Positions 42,367-51,227 of a stretch of 64,000 nucleotides of DNA are shown piece after piece. The stretch is taken from the NCBI RefSeq assembly GCF_014844075.1, contig NZ_CP062165.1, positions 6,014,001-6,078,000 of the forward strand, given 5' to 3'. Position 1 is the stretch's first letter, and each line of letters opens with the position of its first letter. The DNA is from Paenibacillus sp. JNUCC-31. GTDB lineage: Bacteria > Bacillota > Bacilli > Paenibacillales > Paenibacillaceae. Below the pieces are notes generated by a model. That model was given only the letters and a program-made list of their open reading frames with translations. It was not told where the DNA came from and did not search any database. Made by a program: the position numbers and the translations under genes.

Positions 42367-44133
42367 TTATAATTTACTTACATTAAAATGAGAAATCAGT
42401 TCTTGCAGTTCCTCAGACATGGTGTTTAGACGAGTAGAGGAATCAACAAGTGTAATCAGAGAAGCTTTTTGCTCATCAACAGATGAAGAGATCCGCTCAC
42501 TGTTGTCAGCTGTCTTGCTCACACTGGCAGACAAGTCATCTGCTGTTGCGGTCATTTCTTCTGTACCTGCAGAGATTTCTTCTGTAGCGCTTGATACTTC
42601 CTGAATCTGATTGGATACTTTCTTGGCTGCTTCCAGAATCTCTTCGAACAATTGACCGGTCTGATGGGCTACACTAAGTCCCGTATCTACTTCGGAGGTA
42701 CCTTGTTCCATTGCACGAACGGCCTGTCTAATTTCAGCCTGAATCTCCTGAATCAGTACAGCCACCTGGCTTGTGGATTGTTCGGACTGCTCAGCCAGTT
42801 TACGTACTTCACCAGCTACGACTGCGAATCCTCTGCCTTCCTCACCAACACGTGCTGCTTCGATGGATGCGTTTAGTGCAAGCAAATTGGTCTGGCTGGA
42901 AATGCCTGAGATGATATTCAGAATATCGCCAATTTCCTGGGAGCGGCTCTCCAGAACCTGAATGGCAGAAGCGGTGTTTTTAACAGATTCCGTAATCAGA
43001 TTCATCTGCTCGGATACCTGACGCACAACACTGTTTCCCTGTTGTGAACGGCGTTCCATTTCATAGGCTTCGTCTGCTACACTCGCTGAGCTGCTGGCAA
43101 TCGTCTGAATGACGACAGCCATCTCGGACATCGCACGGGCACTGTCCCGGGTGGCCTGTTCCTGTGCACGAATGTTGGACGTAATTTGAGAAACGTTGTT
43201 ATTGATGGAATCCGCATTCTCGCTGTTTCTTTCAGAGACTTCATATAGTTCCTTGGCAGACTCGTTAACTTCTTGTGAAGTGATTTGCACTTTGACGATA
43301 GTGTCGTTGATCTTGCGCACCATGGCATTGAACTTTTCATTCACAATTCCAAGATCGTCTTTGCCAGTAGGAATTTTGACATTCAAATTACCCCGACTTA
43401 CGTCATCAATCCCTTTGATCAGGTGACGGATAGGGGAGAGTGTGTTTTTGACAACAAGATATTGGATAATCAGGAACAACAGCAGGAATGCTACCAGGAT
43501 GATAATTCCGTTCTTGAGCAATTTGTTCAATCCGGCTGGTACCGCTGATGCATCTGCATCGATGGCAAAATAGGAGTAAATCTTGCCGTTGCTATCCTTG
43601 ATCGGATACGCAATGGTTGTCCAGGTTCCGAAATCATCGGAATAAAATGTAGTGAATGTCGGGCGATCGGTGTTCATCATTTCTTTCAACGCGTTCGCTA
43701 CAACGACGGGCTGTTCATACATGTCGCCAATATTTATATTCTCGCTTTGAAAAGCCTCCTTCAGATTGGTCGGCATGGCGACAAGGGAAGTTAACCGCTT
43801 ATTGTCTCCGCCAAGTTCGACACCAAAGATGTAGGCTTGTGCAATGTTGGGATAATATTGTTGCATTTCATCAAAATAAGCACGTAATTTTGTTTGTACT
43901 TTTCCGTCATAGTTACCTTCTGCAATTGCTGCTTGTACTTCGGTAGAGTCGATACCCTCCGCCCACTTTTTGGTGATTTGTTCCACTTGTCCATGCAGTT
44001 GATCTACAAGAATCGTTTTTTGAAAGTAGTAGCTGCTGGCAATGAGTGCCACACCGATGATGATGATGTTCGTAAATGAGAGTAACAGATTTTTAGAAAA
44101 AAATGACATACTTTTCCAACTTAATGATTTCAC
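42367..44133 (-). CDS. Methyl-accepting chemotaxis protein
   Basis: A 588-residue transmembrane chemoreceptor. It has helix 1 at about 11-30, an extracellular Cache-like sensor to about 200, helix 2 ([19 protein letters not shown]), HAMP ([14 protein letters not shown]), and a long cytoplasmic coiled coil with the hairpin tip [20 protein letters not shown] that binds CheA/CheW. The start is GTG 44133 with AGGAGTGG upstream. It lies immediately upstream of, and in the same direction as, the NRPS-like gene (45 bp to its preferred start), with no terminator between, so they are probably cotranscribed. Confidence 0.93.
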   Translation of the reverse strand: MKSLSWKSMSFFSKNLLLSFTNIIIIGVALIASSYYFQKTILVDQLHGQVEQITKKWAEGIDSTEVQAAIAEGNYDGKVQTKLRAYFDEMQQYYPNIAQAYIFGVELGGDNKRLTSLVAMPTNLKEAFQSENINIGDMYEQPVVVANALKEMMNTDRPTFTTFYSDDFGTWTTIAYPIKDSNGKIYSYFAIDADASAVPAGLNKLLKNGIIILVAFLLLFLIIQYLVVKNTLSPIRHLIKGIDDVSRGNLNVKIPTGKDDLGIVNEKFNAMVRKINDTIVKVQITSQEVNESAKELYEVSERNSENADSINNNVSQITSNIRAQEQATRDSARAMSEMAVVIQTIASSSASVADEAYEMERRSQQGNSVVRQVSEQMNLITESVKNTASAIQVLESRSQEIGDILNIISGISSQTNLLALNASIEAARVGEEGRGFAVVAGEVRKLAEQSEQSTSQVAVLIQEIQAEIRQAVRAMEQGTSEVDTGLSVAHQTGQLFEEILEAAKKVSNQIQEVSSATEEISAGTEEMTATADDLSASVSKTADNSERISSSVDEQKASLITLVDSSTRLNTMSEELQELISHFNVSKL

Positions 44134-44729
44134 TACAGTCCACTCCTGATCTTCTTTGGTTTAGAAACATCTAATTGGTGCTCTTGTGTAACAATTTAAA
44201 TCATGTTGCGATCCCCTCCAAAGGTGTAATCTGCGACCATGGTCTTGGGTTGGTAGTCGCTATGTAGAGATATTTTTACCTAGATACCCATAGGTGTCTA
44301 ATTATTAAAACACATCTATACTTAATATGTCGTATGAAATGTCGTTAAATTGAATAGTTTCATTAAAACTTTTTTAATATTTTACGTATTTATGGACATA
44401 TGAAGTAATACATAGGTATTTAGAACTGTTTATTTAGAATAATTCCCATTTTTTAGTTTCATTCTGTATTCTATATCATGGTGGGTTAAATTTCATCCTT
44501 AAACATTAAAAAAGAACGTAATGAACATGAGGCTTAGGGGATGTGATTTAATTTGGAATTTAATCTAACCAAGATCATACATAAACAAAATCTTTGAGCG
44601 ATGGAAAGCAGAGAACTCGGCCAAGTTTTCCAAGGGGCTAAGGGAGGCATGGATATACATCGGAAGCGGTTTTATCTATAATAATTACAGTATGCATTTC
44701 CTAAATCATGAGCAGGCGGGGGTTTATAG
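44134..44729. other. Long divergent intergenic region with two related boxes
   Basis: This 596-bp AT-rich gap separates the chemoreceptor and rpiA starts. TAGATACC/GGTGTCTA form an inverted repeat at 44281-44300. A related sequence, CATAGGTATTTAG, lies at 44411-44423 beside AATAC, and matches CATAGGTGTCTA (44289-44300) at most positions. They may be operators. A TATAATAATTACAG stretch near 44680 could be the rpiA -10. I see no gene or known riboswitch core. Confidence 0.4.
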
Positions 44730-45401
44730 ATGAATCTTAAACAGATAGCAGCTGAGCACGCGGCAGAATACGTTGAAGATGGAATGAAGGTTGGATTGGG
44801 AACAGGGTCAACGGCGTATTATGCCATATGCCGAATCGGCGAGCGGGTACGCGAAGGGTTGAACATTCAGGCTGTAGCCACTTCGGAAGCATCGGACAAG
44901 CTCGCTAGAGAGTGGGGGATTCCTATTGTTCCATTCGACCAGATCGGGCGTCTGGATCTGACCATTGACGGTGCAGATGAAGTTGACCCCGAGTTCAACC
45001 TGATTAAAGGTGGCGGCGGGGCCCTTTTGCGGGAGAAAATTGTGGCTGCAAACAGCGACAAACTGATTATTGTGGCTGACGGCAGCAAGGCGGTACAAAA
45101 ACTGGGCCAATTCCCGCTTCCGGTTGAAGTAGTTCCATTTGCATCAGAGTGGACTTTCCAAGCGCTTGAGAATCTCGGATGCCGACCGGAATGGCGTATG
45201 AACGGGGATCGACGTTATCTTACGGATAACGGCAACCTCATTGCGGATTGCCGCATGGAAGTCATAGATCATCCTGCCGAACTTAATGTTCAATTAAATA
45301 TGCTTCCGGGTGTTGTCGATAATGGACTGTTTATTCATATGGCGAACATTGTCATTCTTGCGAAAGAAGATGGAAGCATCGATGAGCGTCATCATTCCTG
45401 A
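44730..45401 (+). CDS. rpiA: Ribose-5-phosphate isomerase A
   Basis: Interconverts ribose 5-phosphate and ribulose 5-phosphate in the pentose phosphate pathway; cytoplasmic, 223 residues. Signatures are VGLGTGSTA (phosphate binding), TIDGADEVDP, and KGGGGALLREKIVA, with the catalytic Glu in LREK. GGGGG lies 7 nt before the ATG. It is the first gene of a tight three-gene run with a GNAT (24-bp gap) and a MarR regulator (15-bp gap). Length is normal for the family. Confidence 0.95.
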   Translation: MNLKQIAAEHAAEYVEDGMKVGLGTGSTAYYAICRIGERVREGLNIQAVATSEASDKLAREWGIPIVPFDQIGRLDLTIDGADEVDPEFNLIKGGGGALLREKIVAANSDKLIIVADGSKAVQKLGQFPLPVEVVPFASEWTFQALENLGCRPEWRMNGDRRYLTDNGNLIADCRMEVIDHPAELNVQLNMLPGVVDNGLFIHMANIVILAKEDGSIDERHHS

Positions 45402-45425
45402 ACGGAAAAGGAGGTCGTTGCATAG

Positions 45426-46025
45426 ATGAGTGAAAACCCGTTAATCGACGGCGAACTTGTCCTCCGGAGTATAGAGAAAGAGGATTTGTCTGAACTCTAT
45501 GAATTGATCTACAGTGAAGTTGAACCGGAATGGAAGCAATGGGATGCGCCTTATTACGCTCTTGAGCACGAGAGCTACGAAGATTTTGAACACAGCTTGC
45601 TTAAACGACTGGACGCGACTCAGGGCACTTCCGAGCCGTCTTCGATTCGAATTATTGAGCTGAATGGTCGAATAGTTGGCACAATCAGCTATTATTGGGA
45701 ACACCGTCCATCCATGTGGCTGGAAATGGGGATTGTGCTATATCGTTCAGCCCAATGGGGACACGGGATCGGCACACGAGTTCTTCAAATGTGGTCCAGT
45801 CACTTATTTGAGCAAATGCCACTGGCCCGGGTTGGTTTGACGACATGGTCAGGTAATGAACGAATGATGCGTTCAGCTTCGAAGGCTGGATTACAGGTAG
45901 AAGGGCGCATGCGCAGATGCCGCATCGTGAACGGCAAGCATTATGATTCGATTCGTATGGGAATGCTGCGCGAAGAGTGGGAGCAGATGCGAGCTTCAGA
46001 CGCAGGTCGAAATGTAAACAACTGA
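45426..46025 (+). CDS. GNAT-family acetyltransferase, RimJ/RimL-like
   Basis: A 199-residue acetyltransferase. LVLRSIEKEDLSELYELI and the acetyl-CoA loop in YRSAQWGHGIGTRVLQMW are visible, followed by NERMMRSASKAGLQVEGRMRR, as in RimJ/RimL-type enzymes that modify protein N-termini or small amines. AAGGAGG precedes the ATG. It lies in the rpiA-GNAT-marR run. Acceptor unknown. Confidence 0.87.
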   Translation: MSENPLIDGELVLRSIEKEDLSELYELIYSEVEPEWKQWDAPYYALEHESYEDFEHSLLKRLDATQGTSEPSSIRIIELNGRIVGTISYYWEHRPSMWLEMGIVLYRSAQWGHGIGTRVLQMWSSHLFEQMPLARVGLTTWSGNERMMRSASKAGLQVEGRMRRCRIVNGKHYDSIRMGMLREEWEQMRASDAGRNVNN

Positions 46026-46040
46026 TGGAGGATTATCGAA

Positions 46041-46502
46041 ATGCCGAACAAGGAGGACAATCGGGAACTGTCTTTACAATTATTTGTGGTTCTCGCCCGC
46101 GCTTATAATTCCGTAACATCCAGGTCCAACCGGGATATCCAGAGTCATGGTCTAAATACGACTGAATTTGGCGTACTTGATTTGTTATATCATAAAGGAC
46201 CTCAGGCCTTGCAAAAGATCGGTGAAAAAGTGTTAATGTCCAGCGGAAATATCACGTATGTTGTGGACAAGTTGCAGAATAAAAACTTGCTCTTTCGCCG
46301 GGCGTCCAAGGAAGACAGGCGTGTTATATACGCTGAATTGACGGAGGAAGGAAGACATTTATTTACACAAATCTTTCCTCAGCACCATCAGGTGATTATT
46401 GATGCAGTGGATGGGCTGGAACCATCCGAAAAGGCTGATGCGATTCGCTTATTAAAGAAGCTTGGACTCGCTGCTGAGGGGAAAACTGACTTGCGCAAAT
46501 AG
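46041..46502 (+). CDS. MarR-family regulator
   Basis: A 153-residue winged-helix regulator: FVVLARAYNSVTSRSNRDI, LNTTEFGVLDLLYHKGPQ, recognition helix region IGEKVLMSSGNITYVVDKLQ, and wing RRASKEDRRVIYAELTEEG. The sequence resembles the HTH regulators of oxidative or phenolic stress (OhrR/MhqR type), but the Cys of OhrR near the N-terminus is not present. It is last in its operon and its stop lies within the terminator hairpin. Confidence 0.9.
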   Translation: MPNKEDNRELSLQLFVVLARAYNSVTSRSNRDIQSHGLNTTEFGVLDLLYHKGPQALQKIGEKVLMSSGNITYVVDKLQNKNLLFRRASKEDRRVIYAELTEEGRHLFTQIFPQHHQVIIDAVDGLEPSEKADAIRLLKKLGLAAEGKTDLRK

Positions 46503-46520
46503 TGCGGGTCAGTTTTTTGT
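46482..46520 (+). terminator. Terminator overlapping the marR stop codon
   Basis: AAAACTGAC (46482-46490) pairs with GTCAGTTTT (46508-46516), with inner partial pairing around TGCGC, followed by six T in total. The first arm is coding. Confidence 0.85.
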
Positions 46521-46761
46521 TTGTCGAAAAAACGAGCGAAGACCTTGCTAAATCACTTGCAGGACCATTCAATTTATAGGAAAATTGTTGTAAATCATCA
46601 CTGGACTCTTTTTAGGCTCATTCATAGCTTCATGTATAATAACCATATAAAGTTGTATCCGAATGATATCCCGAACAGCAGCTGACCGACCTCAATCATG
46701 GTTATGATGGTACAAGGGATGTACAGATTGAGAGAGACGGTGGCAGGAGGAGGGATGATAG

Positions 46762-47850
46762 ATGACTCATCAAGAAGTCGGAGAACACTTATTGAAGCAG
46801 GCAGAGGTCTTGGCTGACAAAATAACGGAGAAGCAGTATGCTTTGCAGCCGGACCTCATGAAGCGCTTTGGCGAAAATGGACGAATGCGTACCAAACAGG
46901 ATTGTTTATATAGTTTGAATTATCTGGCAGAGAGTGTACTTGTAAAGAGTCCGAATCTGTTTAACCACTATATTTCCTGGCTAAAAGTCCTTTTGGCGGG
47001 TTATAACGTATCAACCGAGGATCTGGCAATAAATCTTAAACTGATCAAACAGACCGTGGAAGAAGAAATCGACAATCCATCTAAAGGGCTTGTGCTTGAT
47101 TATTTGGACACGGGCATCTTCAGAATGGAACAAACCGAGACATTACCCAGCTATATAAACGACGCTATGCCCTATGGTGTGGCAGCGAAATCGTATCTTC
47201 GAGCATTGCTGGACAGCGACCGGAAAGAGGCAGCACGTATTATTGAAGCACAATTGGAAGACGGGGCCGCCATTCGTGATATGTATCGGTACATTTTTCA
47301 GCCTGTTCAGTATGAAATTGGCCGATTGTGGCAGCACAACCACATCAGTGTGGGACAGGAGCATTTTTGTACTGCTGCGACCCAGGCGATTATGTCGCGC
47401 TTATATCCTCGTTGGTTGACGGATGCCTGTCAGGAGAAAAAGATGGTGGCAGCATGTGTAGGCAGCGAGCAACATGAGATTGGACTACGCATGCTCACAG
47501 ATGTGTTCGAGATGGAAGGATGGGACACCTACTATCTGGGGGCTAATGTTCCCAATGGGAGCATAGTTGAAGCGATTGAGCGCCATCGAGGTGATGTGGT
47601 TGCGATTTCAGTTACCATGACGTATCATCTTCATCTTGCAAAAGAACTTATCCAATTCATTCGTAATCATCCTGCAACGGCACATGTGAAAATTATGGTA
47701 GGGGGTTACCCCTTTAATATTGATCAGGAGTTATGGAGAACGATTGGGGCAGACGGGTATGCTCCAGGAGCGGATGAAGCTGTTGAAGTTGCAGAGCATC
47801 TGTTGACACAGCCATCAACCGTACACGCTATGGGCATGATTCGCGATTAG
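46762..47850 (+). CDS. Cobalamin-binding sensor-like protein with CarH-type W-x9-EH motif
   Basis: A 362-residue cytoplasmic protein. Residues 1-130 are helical and unassigned. Residues 135-215 form a B12 cap (helix bundle) domain with Trp190-x9-Glu200-His201, the motif over the upper face of adenosylcobalamin in CarH/LitR photoreceptors. Residues 226-350 are the Rossmann-like B12 domain with E236-x-H238-x-x-G241, where His238 would be the lower ligand, and VVAISVTMTYH and MVGGYPF. It lacks the MerR DNA-binding domain of CarH and any methyltransferase context. The ribosome site is GGAGGAGGG. The hybrid kinase gene follows by 13 bp. I infer a light- or redox-sensing input subunit. Confidence 0.85.
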   Translation: MTHQEVGEHLLKQAEVLADKITEKQYALQPDLMKRFGENGRMRTKQDCLYSLNYLAESVLVKSPNLFNHYISWLKVLLAGYNVSTEDLAINLKLIKQTVEEEIDNPSKGLVLDYLDTGIFRMEQTETLPSYINDAMPYGVAAKSYLRALLDSDRKEAARIIEAQLEDGAAIRDMYRYIFQPVQYEIGRLWQHNHISVGQEHFCTAATQAIMSRLYPRWLTDACQEKKMVAACVGSEQHEIGLRMLTDVFEMEGWDTYYLGANVPNGSIVEAIERHRGDVVAISVTMTYHLHLAKELIQFIRNHPATAHVKIMVGGYPFNIDQELWRTIGADGYAPGADEAVEVAEHLLTQPSTVHAMGMIRD

Positions 47851-47863
47851 GAGAGATGATGTA

Positions 47864-49582
47864 ATGTCTAATGAACACGGCGAGCACGGCGAGATAGAAT
47901 CATTGCGTAGAACGATTGAACAGTTATCCGATCAGATCATCCGCAGCAAAGAGCAGGAAGAGCGAATTCTGGGTCAGTTCTCAGAGATGAATAATGAATT
48001 GGTTACTCTGCAGCGCTTGCTTTCCAAAAATAATGCCAGTCTTGAAGCGGCAAGAAGTGAAGCGGTGGCAGCAGGTGAGTCCAAAAGTTCGTTCATTGCA
48101 GTCATCAGTCACGATTTTCGGACTCCGCTGAACGGTATTCTGGGCATGGCGGAGTTGCTGCAGATGTCTCCTCTGACGGATGAACAGCAAAAATCGGTTT
48201 CTGTTATTCAGGAGGCCGCCAGAATGCTTCTTAAACTGATTCAAGACCTTCTGGACCTCTCCAAACTGGAGGCGGGACAGATGCGACTTGAGATAGCTGA
48301 AGTGAACCTGGAATCCATATTCAACACTATTCTTCGTATGCTAGAACCGAAAGTGAGAAAGAACGGAAATCAATTGTCGCTCGATTATGATCCCCGCATC
48401 TGTACTGTACTTGAAGGTGATTCTACCCGCATTACTCAGGTTTTGATGAATCTGATTCAGAATGCAAACAAGTTTACGACTGAAGGAGCTGTACGGATCC
48501 GGGTAGCCCTCGTCAAAGAGTGTGAGGCAGCCCAGCATATAAGATTTGAGGTTGAAGACACAGGCATTGGTATTGCTGAAGAGGATCAGAAAACGTTATT
48601 CCAACCCTACACGCAGACGGAGCGAGGGCGCTCCAAGGAGTATGAGGGAACTGGCTTGGGATTGTCGATTTGCAGTTCGTTGGTTACCTTAATGAATGGG
48701 CAAATCGGTGTGCTAAGTCAGGAAGGGCAGGGATCTACGTTCTGGTTCGAGATTCCGCTTGGCAAGACGGAGCATAGTAAAGCAACTTCAGGAGATGACG
48801 AGAACCACTCTCAGGAGAGTCAGGATCAGACTGAAAACCCTATTCCTGTGTCCATCCTGCTTGCAGACGATAACGTCATTAATAGGCAAGTGGTGCTGAT
48901 GCAACTCAAAAAGCTCGGCATTACCCAAGTGGATTCTGTTTCAAACGGGGAAGAAGCTGTCGCTGCTTTCCTCAGCAAAAAGTATAGCCTGATTCTGATG
49001 GATAATATGATGCCGATGATGGATGGGCTGGAGGCGACACGCAAAATCAGAGCCATGGAACAGGATGAAATGCGTCATCCCATTCCGGTAATCGCCATGA
49101 CAGGAAATGTGATGGATGGAGAGAAGGACAAATGTCTTGCAGCTGGAATGAATGATTTTATTGGCAAACCCTTTACGCTGGAAACGCTGGACAACATGAT
49201 TCAGAAATGGATACATTCGTCCGAGTCCGAAGAGGTGCTGAATATGACTATCGTGAGTGAGATTGCGGAGTTAAGCAGTGAGGGTGATCCAACCCTGCTT
49301 GGCATGTTGCTGAATATGTACCGCGACGAAACACCGGGCAAAATCGAAGTACTGCGGCGACATATCATGTCTGGCAATCACGTAGCTGCAGCGAAGTCTG
49401 CTCATGATCTGAAATCTGGGAGCCTAAGCCTTGGCATTGAATATCTATCCACGTTGTTTGCCAAAATCGAGCAATTCGCCAAGGAAGGACAGTCCATGAA
49501 GGCAGAGCCATTACTGGATGTGTTGTTACCTGCGTACATGGAAGCCTGTTCTGCATTGGAGGAAGTGAATAACAACAGATAA
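47864..49582 (+). CDS. Sensorless hybrid histidine kinase (HisKA-HATPase-REC-Hpt)
   Basis: A 572-residue soluble kinase. Residues 8-70 are a coiled coil with no sensor domain or membrane segment. HisKA has His83 in ISHDFRTPLNG. The ATPase shows NLIQNANKFT, EDTGIGI and YEGTGLGLSI. A receiver domain has DD at 335-336, Asp380 in LILMDNMMP and Lys435 in FIGKPF. A C-terminal Hpt domain has His514 in SAHDLKSGS. Input must therefore come from a partner, most likely the cobalamin protein encoded 13 bp upstream, through the coiled coil. There is no DNA-binding output, so phosphate from the Hpt domain must go to a regulator elsewhere. AGGAGAG precedes the ATG. Confidence 0.93.
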   Translation: MSNEHGEHGEIESLRRTIEQLSDQIIRSKEQEERILGQFSEMNNELVTLQRLLSKNNASLEAARSEAVAAGESKSSFIAVISHDFRTPLNGILGMAELLQMSPLTDEQQKSVSVIQEAARMLLKLIQDLLDLSKLEAGQMRLEIAEVNLESIFNTILRMLEPKVRKNGNQLSLDYDPRICTVLEGDSTRITQVLMNLIQNANKFTTEGAVRIRVALVKECEAAQHIRFEVEDTGIGIAEEDQKTLFQPYTQTERGRSKEYEGTGLGLSICSSLVTLMNGQIGVLSQEGQGSTFWFEIPLGKTEHSKATSGDDENHSQESQDQTENPIPVSILLADDNVINRQVVLMQLKKLGITQVDSVSNGEEAVAAFLSKKYSLILMDNMMPMMDGLEATRKIRAMEQDEMRHPIPVIAMTGNVMDGEKDKCLAAGMNDFIGKPFTLETLDNMIQKWIHSSESEEVLNMTIVSEIAELSSEGDPTLLGMLLNMYRDETPGKIEVLRRHIMSGNHVAAAKSAHDLKSGSLSLGIEYLSTLFAKIEQFAKEGQSMKAEPLLDVLLPAYMEACSALEEVNNNR

Positions 49583-49758
49583 AATGATAGGTTCCATTTA
49601 GGAGAATGGGCGAGGATCGGAATTATTTTATATATAGTAGTCAGGCATATATGGGTGTGCAGTCTTACGTAGCATTAGGATTGCAGCCCTTTTGCGCTTT
49701 ATGGGATATATACATATATGTTTCACGTGGAAGCTTGACTGAAAGAGAGGGAATATTC

Positions 49759-50733
49759 ATGTTCGTATATGGCTTTGCGATTCTGGTGCTAATTGTTCTT
49801 GCTATACTAGGGTTAGGTGGACTTTACTTCTTCAAAACGGCCATTCGGCGTGCTCCAAAATCATTTCTGGTTGATAATCCTAACCTGATGCCCGAACCAG
49901 ATAACGAGATCATTAGTAGTGCTTCTGATCTGGCGTGGCTTGGCGAGCAGCAAACAGAAGAGGTTCGCATTGAATCGCATGATGGCTTAAAGTTACATGG
50001 AACTTGGCTTCCGTCAAAGGGCGGATCACAGCGTCGCACGGTTATTCTGGCGCATGGTTATTCCGGAAAGGGTCGGGAAATGGCGGGCTTTGCTCGCTTT
50101 TATGCGGAAAAACAGGGCTTTAACGTGCTGATGCCGGATGATCGCGGTCATGGACAAAGCGAAGGCGACATCATCGGATTTGGCTGGCTGGACCGTAAAG
50201 ATTATGTTCAATGGATTCAATGGGTTCTCGGCAAGGTCGGGATCGAGACGCAGATCATTCTGCACGGAATTTCAATGGGAGGAGCAACCGTACTGATGAC
50301 TGGAGGCGAAGCTCTACCGCATCAGGTGAGGGCCATCGTGTCTGATTGTGCTTATACCTCAGTGAAGGAGGAGCTGACTTTCCAGCTCAAACAGTTATAC
50401 AAACTGCCCGCATTTCCGTTTATTCCTGTTACCAGCCTCATCTCCAGGTGGAAGGCGGGCTACTTCTTCGGAGAGGCTTCAGCGCTAAATCAGCTTGCCA
50501 ACGTTCACGTTCCGGTTCTATTCATTCACGGTGAGGCGGATACGTTTGTACCGACTGAAATGGTGTACAGGCTATATGAGGCTTGTCCAACGGAAAAGGA
50601 ACTGCTGACCATTCCCCGTGCAGGGCATGGAACTGCGTTTCAAGTGGATCGTACCCGATACGAGGAGATACTTGAATCCTTTTTGATGAAGAACCTGTCA
50701 CATTCTTCTCCGGTACCCGCGAAATACAAGTAA
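49759..50733 (+). CDS. Membrane-anchored alpha/beta hydrolase
   Basis: A 324-residue hydrolase. The first 28 residues are a single hydrophobic anchor (FAILVLIVLAILGLGGLYFF). The catalytic triad is visible: Ser in GISMGGA, Asp in HGEADTFVP, His in RAGHGTAF; the oxyanion segment is LAHGYSGKG. It resembles the B. subtilis YqkD-type hydrolases in layout. The start is ATG 49759, preceded by GAGAGGG; the open frame extends 51 codons further without a ribosome site. It follows the kinase gene by 176 bp, and a link to the B12 system is not established. Confidence 0.87.
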   Translation: MFVYGFAILVLIVLAILGLGGLYFFKTAIRRAPKSFLVDNPNLMPEPDNEIISSASDLAWLGEQQTEEVRIESHDGLKLHGTWLPSKGGSQRRTVILAHGYSGKGREMAGFARFYAEKQGFNVLMPDDRGHGQSEGDIIGFGWLDRKDYVQWIQWVLGKVGIETQIILHGISMGGATVLMTGGEALPHQVRAIVSDCAYTSVKEELTFQLKQLYKLPAFPFIPVTSLISRWKAGYFFGEASALNQLANVHVPVLFIHGEADTFVPTEMVYRLYEACPTEKELLTIPRAGHGTAFQVDRTRYEEILESFLMKNLSHSSPVPAKYK

Positions 50734-50859
50734 AGCATGCTAGATCGTTCCATATTGGACATATGTTTCTTTAGACAAGGAATTGTCAGCAGCATTCATC
50801 TGATTCCAATAAAGCATCCTGGGGTTAAGTAGAAGATGTACTTAAAGGGGAGGTGAGAG

Positions 50860-51210
50860 ATGTCACGTACACCTAGAGTTTGTTCGTTTTGTCATGAAGA
50901 AATGGCAGAGGATGAGTTCAAATGCAAATCCTGCGGCAATCTTGTTGTGACCAAAACAGCTTTGCCTGACCAACCATACATGCCGGAATATGAAGAATCG
51001 GTGTTGGATCAATATTCAATTGTGTTGCTTGTTCTGATGACATTATTTCTTCCTCCGGTAGCCATAGTCATTGGCGGCGTGATGTTATTTAATGACAGTA
51101 TGTATAAGCGGGACACAGGTAAACTGCTCGTCACCGGGGCATTTGTAGTGATGGTTATTCTAACCATTACTCTGTTCGCAGGTTCGGGGACATTCACGAT
51201 TAACTTCTAA
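50860..51210 (+). CDS. Small zinc-ribbon membrane protein
   Basis: A 116-residue protein. The N-terminus is a four-Cys zinc ribbon (CSFCHEEM and CKSCG). Residues 50-112 hold two hydrophobic helices, VLLVLMTLFLPPVAIVIGGVMLF and LVTGAFVVMVILTITLFAG. GGGGAGG precedes the ATG. The methyltransferase gene starts 17 bp downstream, suggesting a shared transcript. Function unknown. Confidence 0.75.
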   Translation: MSRTPRVCSFCHEEMAEDEFKCKSCGNLVVTKTALPDQPYMPEYEESVLDQYSIVLLVLMTLFLPPVAIVIGGVMLFNDSMYKRDTGKLLVTGAFVVMVILTITLFAGSGTFTINF

Positions 51211-51227
51211 ACTATGGAGGTGCCTTT

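Noticed and set aside
44134..44300. Possible riboswitch in the chemoreceptor leader
   Set aside because: GCGAC/GTCGC pairing is present, but I found no cyclic-di-GMP or other known riboswitch core on the - strand, so I make no such claim.
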